From: Leguminivora glycinivorella
Taxonomy: Eukaryota > Arthropoda > Insecta > Lepidoptera > Tortricidae
Direction: 5' to 3'
Length of the DNA: 64,000 bases
Assembly (NCBI RefSeq): GCF_023078275.1
Contig: NC_062982.1
Coordinates: forward strand, 23,570,695 to 23,634,694
Part shown: piece by piece, positions 40,612 to 51,781 of the stretch
Numbering within the stretch: the stretch's first letter is position 1
How the letters are laid out: each line of letters opens with the position of its first letter
The notes under the pieces: model-generated
Databases searched by the model: none
What the model was told of the DNA's origin: nothing
What the model saw: only the letters and a program-made list of their open reading frames with translations
Position numbers and translations under genes: made by a program

Positions 40612-43600
40612 TCTAAATCACATTAACGACATGACGTCCAATACTTAAATTTTAAAATAGATGAACAATCGCCGTCCCCGCCCTAGCCCAACTAGTATAG
40701 CCCTAAGCTCGTTCGCTGACGATTCTTGAATCTTACTCCACAGACATAAGAGCTGTCATTGGTTATTTAAAAAGGACAGTAGGATGGAATCCGCCCGGGC
40801 CTTGAACGTCGATTTGGCACACGGTGGCATTGAGACAGCAATTTGTGAATCAATTTTATAATAGCGCGAAAAAGTTGAGAGGTAATACGCCACCTGTCAT
40901 CTACTTGTATCAGCGAAACGAGGGTAATGAACATTCCTAGAGAATTTTTAGATAAAATATCACTTTTTCCTAGAAGATCCGGCAAAAATTAAACTTTAAA
41001 GCTGTAATATAGTTTTTTTTTTTAAACTGGTCTACTAAGGGATCAGCCAGTCTTCGCGAGATGGTTACGCAGATACCTAGACAGTGAACGAAAATGTTGG
41101 TTCTTCTAGATGTTTCGTAGGTTAGGACTATCGCTGTGAAGATTTTAAGCTATGCTACGGGCATCATATCAAACAGTGCCACTGCAACCCATTAAGTACA
41201 AAGGAAAAAAATATAACAACAACGCAGCTGATGGAGACGTGATAAAATGGAATAAGTTTTGACACCACTAGAATAGTATTTTATGCAACTGGTGGTTAAA
41301 AGAGGTCAAAAAAGGTGAGTGGCGTGGGTAACAATTTGAGGCGAAGCCGAAAATTGTTAATAAAGACGCCACGAGCATTTTTTGACTCAGTTAAACAGCG
41401 TTGCATACAATACTTTTTCTACGAACAAGCACTTATTTTGAAAGAAAATTATAAATCAACAAATACCTACTTTCAGTCATCTTAGTTATCTAGTGGACCG
41501 CCTACCATTTTGAATATGCAGTTTGAGTGCAAACATGAAAATAAAACTGTCTATGGTATGGTTCTTTGAAGCCACTAAGACGAATCGAGCCGAGTTGAAT
41601 CGAGTTCTCATACATTTGAATGCGATTCGACGCGTCGCCACTCGCCAATGAACGCAGCAGAAAACGAAGGAGTCTCGACTCTGCGAATTGGTTTGTTAAG
41701 TTGGTAGCAATGTATTTACTGAACTGTAACAGCTATATCGTGCTACTGCTACTAAATGTTTTCAGGGTATAGACTAGATAGACTTGTCCTGACATCTTTT
41801 ATGTAGGGTTTTAAAGTTCTATGCACGACCTTGTAACTCACGAATAACAGTACGGGAGTAGAAAAAAGATGGAATACTTATCCGAAAATAACTACACATG
41901 GCAAAACCTCTTAAGTAGAATTACGTCACTCCTCAAGTCGCTTTGAACGATGATAAATATTACCTTTATGATGATAATGATGACGGTCAGAAGTAAGTAT
42001 CCCTGACCGATTTCGCCCACAGCTCTGGAGTAGACATATTTATGTACTTGTTCTACTTTCTAGCGTACCTTTTATCCCTATCTTCCAGCTAAATCATACT
42101 GTATTAGCTAACTACACATGGCATCAATGTAATCACGCTCGGCAACAGAATTTAATCAATACCGGGACATGCGAACTGCATCGGGTTAGCGAGCAATCTG
42201 TGCACAATGCATAATACATTAGCTAATTGAAACGGCTAGCTTCAGACATTAAAGTCATACAATGCTGGCGCCGGGCGGACAGCCCATCGTTTTAAAGTTT
42301 ATTCGATGTTGAAACATTGTTATGCACGGTCGAGTAGTTTTCCTTGCGGAATAACTCCTACAAATTAAAACTACGGTAATGAAGAGTTGTAATCTCGATT
42401 GATTTTCAATCAGGCCGGATCCGTTTTCTATTAAAAATACGGCTAAAACCAAGTAGCCGTTATCAAAAACAGCCCCATTTTTTAATGCGACGGTTCAACG
42501 ATCCAGTACCTAGATCCTGAAAAGCCGGATCGGGCAGGATTGTCGTATCCACCGCTATGGATATAAATTTTCAGAAGGAATTGAAATGTTTAATATCCTA
42601 GTTGACACTACTAAACCCCTCGTTGCAGGTTCTTCTTGGTGCATATCAGTGGCGACGCGTGAAATTTTTTGTTGGTAAAGCCTGAGGGGTTTTTGGGATC
42701 TGTTTTGTATTGTATGGACTTCTACAGATACTGCAGAGTTTAGGGAACCCGTAGGGAATCGAGTTGTATCGACGCTACGCCACTGGTGCATATGCTATCT
42801 ATCGCGTTTCAAAGTAGCAACACGACGAGTTTGATGAGCACATTAGCATCCGAAATGGTTTGCCTAAGTTTTGATTTCACGAATTTGAAGTCCAGTTTTG
42901 AATGTTCTGAATTTCTGATGAAGACACATCAACTGTTCTATTTCAAGTGTGCTTAACAATTCATGGACGTCTATTCAAATACCTACTACAAAAACAGGTC
43001 AAACGAAGGGCTCGAGTGTCACTTTCAGTTCTAAATCCGCTTCTGGAACAGTGAACTGTAAAGCCCACTTGAGTTGTATGCTCATAATGGAGTACCGACG
43101 TTTCTTTTGGCAACTACGCTGAGCCCGGGAGAGACTGATGACTCACTGGCTATTCCCAACAGATCCTATTCACAATAACTACAAAGTCCATTGCCTCAGG
43201 AGTATTATACACAACCAGTATACGCGTGGTCACAGAGTTGTGAAGAACTTAAAGGTCAGGCTAGACTAGGAAGTTAGTGGAGATGAAAGGTAGGTGGTTA
43301 TTACGAATGTGGTGGCTCCAACATCCTGGCCCAATTATTACAACTAGTTAAGGCGCGGCCGCGCCGGTTGCGACCGGATTAGAGGAATGAATGAATGAGT
43401 ACGACTGAATGGAATTTAAGTTGCGGATTGTTAGCGTGTGGGAATCGCGGTTAGGTTCAGAGGTCGAGGATACGGCCGATGTATAAGATGGTGCGAGATT
43501 TGTAACAGTTGGTCAATGTCAAAGAAAACAAAACACAATACAACACAAACCAAAACAAAATAGGTCAATAATTATTTTCTAAATGTAACATTGTGAGACG

Positions 43601-44430
43601 TTGGTTAAGAATAATAATTGTTACTGAAATAGCCGAATTATATGGGTCACTGGGCCAGTGAAATAGTAAGATCGACATATTTATAAAATAGAAAATGATA
43701 AAGTATGTTTGTGTTAATTAACAGGGAAAGCATAATACAAACTAGCGGAATACACTAAAGATGTGGCTTGGTCACTTTAGTATCCAATCCATATGATATT
43801 GATTTCAGCTTTTTTCGTTACACTACAAGTACGTTGACCCCAGTCTCTGATGAAAAGTAACAACAGGCTCAATTCAAAGATATAAGTTCGCTGACATGAC
43901 CAAATTCCACCTCCGGATGACACGCAAATTTGCCTCAAGTCCGAGCCCATTATTTTCCGATCTCAACCAGATTTTCCGGATCCAAGCCCGTCCGCTCCTT
44001 AAGCGTGGGATGTAATGGAGTAAATTACTTCTTTTCGCGCGGGAATGCGGAATCACCCGAATTTCATTCTTATTTCTAGATTTTATGCTTTTAACTGTAC
44101 AGTATATCACTATAATGGTGTAGGCGATGTTATAAATAGTACCGCGTGACTTGAATGCGTAATAGGGCTTTATTCCAATCAACGCAGCGCGAAAATTTGT
44201 ATGCCAACTGAGAGGGTTCTAGTCTCTTACGCGCATTTCGCTTACGGTTTCATTCGTTGTAAAAGTACACACAAAATTTTCGTCAAAATTCCAATACAGC
44301 TAGGAAATGTCGCCAGCCACCTTGGTTCCATGCCTCAAGGGCTATTATGAGATTTAAGCTAGCTATTATTACGTTTTGTGCTTAGTCTTTGTATCTAGTT
44401 CATGTAAATAAATGTTTGTCAAACAAAATA
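40612..44430. other. long stretch without a supported gene
   Basis: No exon or complete element could be supported. At 42648-42795, CAGTGGCGACGCG and CGACGCTACGCCACTG form inverted ends of a probable short repeat, related in motif to AGTGGCGGGGCG at 4812. Frames of 63-102 codons (for example 43874-44182 minus) are unassigned. Confidence 0.4.
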
Positions 44431-44434
44431 AACA

Positions 44435-44652
44435 TTTAAGCCTGCGCCACACATAAAACGTTTTGATAGCGTTAAGCGTTAGCGGTGCGCCGGCGGAACG
44501 CTGGCTCGCAATCCGCGCTCGTTAGTTCCCGCCGGCGTCCGCTGGGAGCAACGCCAGCGTTCGTCCGGCGCACCGCCATCGTTGCGCTCCGCTAACGCTC
44601 CGCTACCGCTCCGCCTACGCTATCAAAACGCGCACGTGTGGCCGAGCTTTAA
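44435..44652. repeat. GC-rich palindromic MITE (family M1)
   Basis: TTAAGCCTGCGCCACACATA at the left and CACGTGTGGCCGAGCTTTAA at the right. The interior carries GCGTTAGCGGTGCGCCGGCG, CCGCCGGCGTCCGCTGGGAG and CGCTAACGCTCCGCTACCGC. Confidence 0.85.
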
Positions 44653-44710
44653 ACGTATCCCTCCTTTCGAGTAATGGCGTACATAATTTAACGACAGATG
44701 TAAAATGATA

Positions 44711-45008
44711 GGCAGCGTTCCCACTTATGCGTCGCGTGTCTCGGGGCGCGCAAAGGGCGTCCGCGCCACGCCACCTGAGTGTAATTCAAAAAGCGTCTCC
44801 TCAGTACATTTTGTATAGGAAGGACGTAAGGCGCGCCGCCAAGCGGCGCGGCGCGCGCCCCGCCGCCGCCACGCCACCTGGGGCGCGTCTTACGTCTTTC
44901 CTATACAAAATGTACTGAGGAGACGTTTTTTGAATTACACTTAAGCGGCGTGGCGCGGACGCCCCTTGCGCGCCCCGAGACACGCGACGCATAAGTGGGA
45001 ACGCTGCC
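44711..45008. mobile_element. foldback MITE (family F1), complete
   Basis: GGCAGCGTTCCCACTTATGC at 44711 is inverted to 45008 (GCATAAGTGGGAACGCTGCC). Arms of about 130 bp also include AAGCGTCTCCTCAGTACATT and the inverse. A CpG-rich centre (GGCGCGCCGCCAAGCGGCGC) forms inner stems. Flanked by TA on each side. Same family as 25607-25925, with different outer termini. Confidence 0.8.
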
Positions 45009-45080
45009 TAAGGGTGCTACAATCTTTAACTGCCCTCTAGCGTCAATTACTTCAAACCAAGTTTCGAAAAGACGTAACTG

Positions 45081-45223
45081 TGCTGTTACACGGGCAACAC
45101 AATTGCCAGCAATTCACATACCTACAATTGCCGCGTTTGTTCAATACGCACCAACTAACTATGGAGCAAACGCGGCAATGGTATGTGAATTGCTGGCAAT
45201 TGTGTTGCCCGTGTAAAACAGCA
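45081..45223. repeat. palindromic MITE (family P1), well preserved
   Basis: TGCTGTTACACGGGCAACAC, AATTGCCAGCAATTCACATA and CAATTGCCGCGTTTG are inverted in the right half; the centre is TTCAATACGCACCAACTAAC. About 60-bp arms with few mismatches. Diverged relative at 11222-11358. Confidence 0.8.
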
Positions 45224-45339
45224 CCATTAAGTAACAATTGTGTTCTAATTAGAAATTACTTTTAGGAGATTGAAATTCTAATCGGAATAGTATGAGGACG
45301 AAAAATCATCAATGGTTTTAACATTAATTTGTAACTTAC

Positions 45340-45391
45340 CTCCAAGATGTCCTCGTGTAGAAATGAAATCAACTTACCTGAAAAAGAAAAT
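45340..45391 (-). promoter_or_regulatory. putative recursive splice site with 38-nt downstream exon-like segment
   Basis: On the minus strand ACTTTATTTTCTTTTTCAG is followed at once by GTAAGTTGATTTC (junction 45378/45377): acceptor and perfect donor back to back. Thirty-eight bases later a second strong donor, TTGGAG|GTAAGTTAC (after 45340), would define a small exon, the arrangement described for RS-exons. Read after two bases the segment gives KLISFLHEDILE. An ordinary 38-nt microexon is the alternative. Confidence 0.4.
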
Positions 45392-45534
45392 AAAGTATAT
45401 AAGTAAAACACAAGTTGTAATGGTAAATACCGAAGAGGTGCATGGACCTTGTGAGACATATATGAAACCAAAGCAAGTTAAAATACCAGTGATAGAGATA
45501 TATAGGAGAGGAAGACATATGTACTTTAAGCTCG

Positions 45535-45746
45535 GCCACACATGCTCGTTTTGATAGCGTAGGCGGAGCGGTAGCGGAGCGTCAGCGGAGCGCAACGATA
45601 GCGGTGCGCCGGACGAACGCTGGCGTTGCGCCCAGCGGACGCCGCCGGCGGGAACTAACGAGCGCGGATTGCGAGCGGAATGCGCGCGGATTGCGCTCCG
45701 CTGACGCTACGCTATCAAAACGCTTTATGTATGGCGGAGGCTTTAA
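45535..45746. repeat. GC-rich palindromic MITE (family M1)
   Basis: TTTAAGCTCGGCCACACATG at the left and TTTATGTATGGCGGAGGCTTTAA at the right. The interior contains GCGGAGCGGTAGCGGAGCGT and GCGCCCAGCGGACGCCGCCG. Confidence 0.85.
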
Positions 45747-46267
45747 ATAGTTGATTAAAAAAGAAACTCTCCAAAAATGTGAATGACGTAAGAAATATTA
45801 ATATTATTATAGACAAAGTTATGTTCGTAGTATCCAGCGTGGGACTGGGACAAGTGGGACATCTACGCAAAATAATAGAGTATCAGAGACAGAATGTTTT
45901 GAAGGACGTACTGACGGACTGGACGGACGACTGAGTACAGAACTTCATATCTTGAAATTATACAGGTATGTGAACTAAGCAATATGAATCAATTTACCTT
46001 ACCATCTACCGTGACAAGTGGACAGTGGAGATTGAGGCACAAGGCGACTACTAAGTAAGTACTTACACCTAATTTACAAAAAAAAAAACAATTTGCATGG
46101 TAAATACAATTTTACAGCTAGCTTGTCTTCCGTTTCCTGGAAATCTCATTACACGCTCCTAGGTTTACGATCAGAGTTAGAACAGAATATCAAACACCCA
46201 ACGGAGCTTTATAATTCCCCATAAATATGTTTAATATCCGTTTTAGGCGCCAATATTGAAGTTTATT

Positions 46268-46512
46268 GGTGTTTGAAATGTGTTAACTATGCAGTAGGCT
46301 CTTTTTGGCTGCCCGATCTTCACGAGTCTTCGAATGGACTCCGTCCTGCTGGTCATCCAAAATATCGTTGGGCAGACAGAGTGGAAGTTGACCTCCATGA
46401 GCTCTGCATTGGCGAAAACTGGCGCGATACCGCTCAAGACCGGGCAAAGTGGCGTGCTCTTGTGTTGGAGGCCAAAACCCATTTTGGGTTATCGCGCCAG
46501 CCATGTACATAA
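46268..46512 (+). pseudogene. LINE endonuclease/reverse transcriptase C-terminus
   Basis: The plus strand reads GHPKYRWADRVEVDLHELCI, then NWRDTAQDRAKWRALVLEAK and THFGL, to a stop near 46512. The G-x-P..RW.D.V..DL.......W...AQDR..WR..V..AKTHFG pattern is a common LINE C-terminus in moths. Upstream (GSFGCPIFTS in another frame) the frame is broken. Only the last about 80 codons remain. Confidence 0.75.
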
Positions 46513-46637
46513 GTAAGTAGCAGTAAGCAAACTATGTGGTAGCGTCACTTGAGAGGATTTGTGTGTGTATACGATTAAAGAGAAATAAAGAACAGTGTGT
46601 ATTTTAACAATAAATTAATAATCTCACGCAACGACAT

Positions 46638-46925
46638 TAGCAGGGCTAGCATACGATTGCCGCGAGATTATGTCGCCGCGAGATAGACTACCCGTCCTAA
46701 TGTTATTAAAACAAGAAGAACACTGTGATCTACATAAGTCGCGGCTACATACTGTCACGCCAATCACGTGCTAGCCCAGCAGGCCTAACACATGATGGCC
46801 GCGAGAGTATGTCGCCGCGAGATAGACCACCTGTCCTTATGTCATTAATACAATTAGACAAAGACGTGTCATCTATCTCGCGGCGACATACTCCCGCGGC
46901 CATCATGTACTAGGCCTACTGCTGG
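46638..46925. repeat. two adjacent copies of a palindromic MITE
   Basis: The first palindrome (about 46638-46782) and the second (about 46773-46925) share ATTATGTCGCCGCGAGATAG/GTATGTCGCCGCGAGATAGA and abut at GCCCAGCAGGCC. The second is better preserved: its arms GCAGGCCTAACACATGATGG.. and CCATCATGTACTAGGCCTAC pair almost fully. Tandem insertion or duplication of the same family. Confidence 0.7.
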
Positions 46926-47420
46926 AGTAAAAATTCGACATTTTTGGGAACTCGGCATCATGTTTTCAACATAATTTTGAGCTTACGACCGCCCACTTCC
47001 CGCCGTAGCGATTTTTGAGAGGAAAAGTAGGTACACATCTGTCTAAAACTAGGAATAGTAGGAATATTGTAACTAAAAGCAGTCACACAGGGTGCCTTAT
47101 CGGTAGTAACCCTGCCGACAAATTAGTAGGAGCCATGTTCATATCCTACGGGCCTAGCAGCTATATAGTGTGAGTAGTGTGGTAGCTTATCGCGTCGGTG
47201 CATCCTTTTCCCACCTTTCACCGCCCGCTGATAAAGTCATTTGTGTGTTCATCACGTTTTGCTGAATTATGGATGAAAGTACATTGGCTTTTTTGCAACT
47301 GTCTGTGTATTCAACTTTCTTCACATGTTTCCGAAGCGGATGAGATTCCTATAATACATAATAAGCTAAACTCGCGTGCATATCGTCTATAAATGATAAA
47401 TATATGTGGTGTTAATGGTA
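46926..47420. other. left flank of the DIRS element, nothing recognised
   Basis: No repeat or exon could be supported. It adjoins the left end of the DIRS element without a target duplication. Confidence 0.4.
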
Positions 47421-47566
47421 AATAACATTTATCTCTCTCCCTGTTAACTTAACCATTGTATAACCTTTATTGTATCCAACATTTATCACAATTTTCAAAG
47501 CTTTTAAAAAAGAAGCTCGAACAGCTCCAGTTGTCTAGTCTATGGCATCCGGTACGACAAGTCATT
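47421..47566 (+). repeat. left inverted terminal repeat of the DIRS element
   Basis: The 135 bp at 47432-47566 (TCTCTCTCCCTGTTAACTTA to ACGACAAGTCATT) match 53009-53143 in reverse complement with no difference seen. The outer 11 bases AATAACATTTA differ from the right repeat but are matched in the internal complementary region. Confidence 0.9.
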
Positions 47567-48288
47567 AACTTTTTTGTGCACCAACATTGTCACGTTACTC
47601 TCAGAAAATCATCAGAAAATATTGTTTTATTAAATTGTTTAAATAAATATGCAGTGAATAACTATGTCAAAGTTATGTAGACAAGTGATTACAGTGAAAA
47701 TGAGTGTGATTGACAGGCAAAATCATGTTCTTAGCGGTGATCCGCCTAATGTAAACAATGCGCCGGCGGCGGTCCGGCGCTCACTCCACAGCGACTCGTA
47801 TTCAGTTTTGGGACTTATGTTTTAAACAAGTAAGGTAACAAGAACCTCAGGTATGTTGCGTTTATTGTTATATAATAACCAAACAAGATTATTTAGACAA
47901 ATCTCAGTGTCATACATTCATATATCGAAATGGCGGAAGAGTACAACTTCCGTTTTGTTTTACTGTCAAACTCTATTGTTTGGATCAACACCGTCTCATG
48001 GACAGAGTATCATACCGTCTCTTTCTTTCGCTGTTATTAACCATACTTTAGAAAGAGTGGGTTATACTTTACCGTACTAGTAATACTGACTGACGCTTTA
48101 TGTGTGCCAGACTTTATGACCAAAACGTTTGAATTGTTTATATATATATATTTTTTTCTATGCTGGCACTTTCCGGTTGCCCATAAACTATGTTCGTTTT
48201 TTCTCTCGTTTGAATACTGGTCTCGAAGTAAAACTATCGTTAACAAGTGCGTCGAAATTACTCTTATTTTTTCGCGAGTGCTGTTAAA
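47567..48288 (+). promoter_or_regulatory. DIRS 5' leader, promoter not resolved
   Basis: About 720 bases between the terminal repeat and the ORF1 ATG have no long frame. A GC-rich patch (GCGCCGGCGGCGGTCCGGCG at 47760) and a possible donor CCTCAG|GTATGT (47851) with an acceptor-like TTATTTTTTCGCGAG just before the ATG suggest a 5' UTR, perhaps spliced. No TATA box could be chosen with confidence. Confidence 0.3.
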
Positions 48289-49630
48289 ATGGGAAAAAGG
48301 AAGAGAGATAAAGAAAAAGATGAAGTTTATATTAAGAAAAAGATAAAAAAACTTCAAGAAAAGCTGCAAAGACATTCCGTCGAACCAGATCGCAGTTCTA
48401 CTCCTCCTGTACAACCGCAGTCGAAGACTCCGCAGCAGCCGCCGACAGAAGACTCTTCACCATCACCGGCGTCTTCACCGTTGCATACTAGGCCACACGA
48501 TGACCCTGATATAAATGCAGGTGCGTTTATGGTTAAATATACATAGTTCAGATTTATACTGAGGCTTCTTCTTGTCAACATCTCATACATATTAAACCGA
48601 CCAATATAAGATGTAGCAAATACTGGCTAGGCAGAGTGGATATAAGACATGCCATTGACTATTATATCTTGTTTTATAGCAGGCGCTATCACAATGCGGA
48701 TAGACAATGCTAATACAATATACAACTTTGCGCTATCACTTGCGGATAGACAGTTTAATACAAAATACATATTTTGCGCTATCACTTGAGGATAGACGAG
48801 CCTACATTCATGTACAACTTTGTCATAATATTACCTATTATTACAGAAATTGTGGACGATGAACTCCCTGAGGAGTTCCTACTTGCTCTGGGGACTGAAG
48901 GTCAGGAACAGGCAGAAGTTGGAAACCCTATCAGACCTGAATTGGCCTCCCGCTGGACAAAAATTATGAATGACGGCTTGGGTAAAGAGGCTAGAGAAGC
49001 AATTGTGAAAAATACCCTCCACCAGCCAATTTTTCTGCTGCAATAGCACCGATAATTAATCCAGAGATTGCGTCTACACTCTCAGATCCCTCGGTCAAAA
49101 GAGATAAAAGGATTATGATAAGACAGGGCTTAACAGGCACATTATTGTCTTGCCTAGGAAAATGCTTAACTGACGTTTTACTAGGAAATATTAACTCTAA
49201 AAAGTTAATTGAAGAAATCAATGACGCTGCGAAGTTGGCTGGGGAAATCCACCACCATGATTCAAATTCGAGAAAATTCTTTTGTTTGGCTGGAGCGAAT
49301 AAAACCATCCAAGATGCTATTCGTCATCAAAAGACCGATAAGTTTTTATTTGGTACAGATTGTGCTGACAAGATCAGAGCTGCACAAACAATCCAGAAAA
49401 CTTCAAATACTATTAAGAACCATCCAGAGAAAGAAAAGAAGCAGCAGAAACAAGCAGCAAATAACAAACAGTTCAAGCAGTTAAACTGGAAGAGCCCACC
49501 ACAATACAGTCAGCAGTATCATCGGATGCGTGGTGGGCAACAATACCATCAACCCCGGAAGCACTACAACCAGCCTCACCGGAAAGAGAGACACAGCTCC
49601 CACAAGCAGAGGTCCAGATATCACCGATAG
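48289..49630 (+). pseudogene. DIRS ORF1 (gag-like), intron-containing, frameshifted
   Basis: ORF1 starts at the ATG at 48289 (AAAATGGG), with a basic coiled-coil-like N-terminus MGKRKRDKEKDEVYIKKKIK and a Pro/Ser-rich segment. A GT-AG intron (48521-48846) joins in phase to EIVDDELPEEFLLAL. Near 49006-49012 (GTGAAAAATACC) the coherent reading moves by one base, most simply a lost A: before it EAREAIV, after it PPPANFSAAIAPIINPE and SDPSVKRDKR, the conserved DIRS gag-like core. The C-terminus to the stop at 49628-49630 is Gln/His/Arg-rich, as in nucleic-acid-binding gag ends. The protein probably packages the RNA. This copy cannot make it whole. Confidence 0.75.
48521..48846 (+). other. predicted spliceosomal intron in DIRS ORF1
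   Basis: Donor AATGCAG|GTGCGT and acceptor CCTATTATTACAG|AAATTG bound 326 bp, phase 1. Joining them rebuilds a continuous frame (exon 1 ends with a lone G, exon 2 supplies AA). The intron contains three tandem units of about 46 bp, each with GCGCTATCAC and GGATAGAC (starting 48683, 48730, 48776). Confidence 0.65.
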
Positions 49631-51779
49631 AACCTGAGGTACATGCAGGTAGACTTAAACATTTTATTGACAATTGGCTTGAGATTACTGATGATCCAAT
49701 AATTTTGAAATGGCTGGAAGGGTACGAAATTCCATTTCATACTATTCCTCCGCCTCATGAGGCAATACAAAAAGTGTGGCATGGAAAGGAAAAAGAAAGT
49801 ATGACCTGTGAAATCCAGAAATTATTTAAACTTGGTGCAATTTCACAGTGTTCTCCAGACCCCAATCAGTTTACATCTCCAATTTTTTTAGTACCAAAAC
49901 CCAATGGTTCATTTAGATTTATATTAAATCTAAAAAAGTTGAATGAATATGTAATAACACATCATTTTAAACTAGAGGATATTAGAACTGCTTGCAAATT
50001 GATATCAGAAAACTGTTTTATGGGTTCCATTGATTTGTCAGAGGCATATCTTTCCGTGCCAATTGCGGAGACACACAGGAAGTTTCTAAGGTTCCAATTT
50101 GATGGACAATTATTTCAGTTTAACGCTTTACCGTATGGCCTATGCTCAGCTCCCTATGTTTTCACTAAATTAGTTAAACCAGTTAGTACCTACCTCAGAG
50201 AACAAAATATAATTTTGACATGCTACCTAGACGACAGTATTTATTTTAACCAATCATATAATGGATGTTTAAATGATATCAAAGTAGCATGTAAACTATT
50301 TCAGGACCTAGGGTTTGTAATTAATTTTGAAAAAAGTTCTTTGACCCCTAGCAAAACATGCAAGTATCTGGGATTTAATCTCGATTCTACTAACCTCTCC
50401 TTATCAGTTCCACAGAAGAAACAACTTAGTATTCTGGAAATTATTCAGCAGTTCAAATGTAAAAGATCCTGTTCAATAAGGGAATTCTCCCAATTACTGG
50501 GAAAACTTAACTCTGTTTGTCCAGCTGTTCCATATGGCTGGGTTTATACTAAACTACTAGAAAGAGAAAAATATCTTGCATTATTAAAATCCAAGGAGAA
50601 CTATGAAGCTAACATGATTCTTCCTAATATTATTTTTTCTGAACTTCATTGGTGGAGTCAAAATTTACACAAATTCAACATAATTAAAAATCACGATTTT
50701 TGCATTGAAATTAACACCGATTCGTCGAAAACGGGCTGGGGGGCAGTATGTGCATCAAATAGAACATCTGGATCATGGTCAAAACTTGAACAAGAAAGTC
50801 ATATAAACTATCTAGAGATAAAAGCAGCTTTTTTAGGTCTACAATGTTTTGCTAATAATTTACATGACTGTGAGATTCTTTTAAGAGTTGATAATACAAC
50901 TGCAGTAGCTTATATAAACAAGATGGGTGGCATTCAGTTTCCTCATCTCAATCAAATTACAAGGGAAATGTGGAAGTGGTGTGAGGAAAGAAATACATAC
51001 ATACAATCACGCCTGTATCCCATAAAGGGGTAGGCAGAGCACATGAAACTACTAAAGCTTCAGGGCCACTCTTGGCAAATAAGGGGTTAAAAGAAAACGA
51101 AACTGTGGCATTGCAGTGACAGGTTGCCAGCCTCTCGCCTACGCCACAATTTAACCCATATCCCACAGTCGCCTTCTACGACACCCACGGGAAGAAAGGG
51201 GGTGGTGAAATTCTTAACCCGTCACCACACAGGCAGGAAAGAAATATTTGGATATTTGCTTCCTATATAAACACTAACGATAATTTTGAAGCAGATGAAC
51301 AATCCAGAAAAATTAATATTGAATGGGAAATTTCCCAGAAATATTTTGATAAAATCATACAAACATTTGGCCACCCTGATATAGACTTATTTGCGTCAAG
51401 GATTAATAATAAATGCCTGAAGTTCATTTCCTGGAAACCTGATCCATATGCTTTCACCGTAGATGCCTTCACTGTCAATTGGAGTGATATTTTCTTTTAC
51501 GCCTTTCCTCCTTTTTCCTTATTGTTAAAATGTCTAAACAAAATTAAAAGGGAAAAAGCGGAAGGTATACTAGTGTTCCCATATTGGCCCTCTCAGTCAT
51601 GGTTCCCTCTTCTAAAATCATTGTTAATTACAGACCCTTTAATATTCAAGCCTAATAAAAATTTACTGTCGTCTCCTTTCAGAGATGTCCATCCCCTACA
51701 TCGTCATCTTACCCTGGCTGCCGGGCTGCTATCGGCGAGGCGTACAGTAGGCGCGGAACGCCAAAATCAGCAATTCAGA
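49465..51779 (+). pseudogene. DIRS ORF2: reverse transcriptase, RNase H and adenine-methylase-like domains, SINE-interrupted
   Basis: The frame is open from 49465 and overlaps the ORF1 end in another frame. No in-frame ATG precedes the conserved start AGRLKHFIDNWLEITDDP (49645), so it may be reached by frameshifting or splicing. RT: FRFILNLKKLN, GSIDLSEAYLSVP and the catalytic YLDD at 50224-50235. RNase H: NTDSSKTGWGA (D at 50719), NYLEIKAAF, RVDNTTAVAYI. At 50996 a SINE interrupts the frame. Beyond 51247 it resumes with WEISQKYFD, DLFASRINNKC (about 51384) and FFYAFPPF (about 51500), the DIRS adenine-methylase-like domain, to a TAA at 51780. Outside the SINE all domains are intact. It makes cDNA from the element RNA when functional. 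Confidence 0.85.
50996..51234 (-). mobile_element. SINE-like element (family S1) inserted in the DIRS reverse transcriptase gene
   Basis: AGGAAAGAAATA at 50984-50995 is duplicated at 51235-51246. The 239-bp insert is the reverse complement of the family seen at 2714-2968: tail side ACATACATACAATCACGCCT, then GGGGTAGGCAGAGCACATGA, and head side GAAATTCTTAACCCGTCACC. The insert plus duplicate is 251 bp, not a multiple of three, and it brings an in-frame stop at 51031-51033. It post-dates the DIRS insertion. Confidence 0.9.
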
Positions 51780-51781
51780 TA

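Noticed and set aside
44727..44992. Mirror-image frames starting MRRVSRGAQ on both strands
   Set aside because: They are the two arms of the foldback element F1 read from each end.
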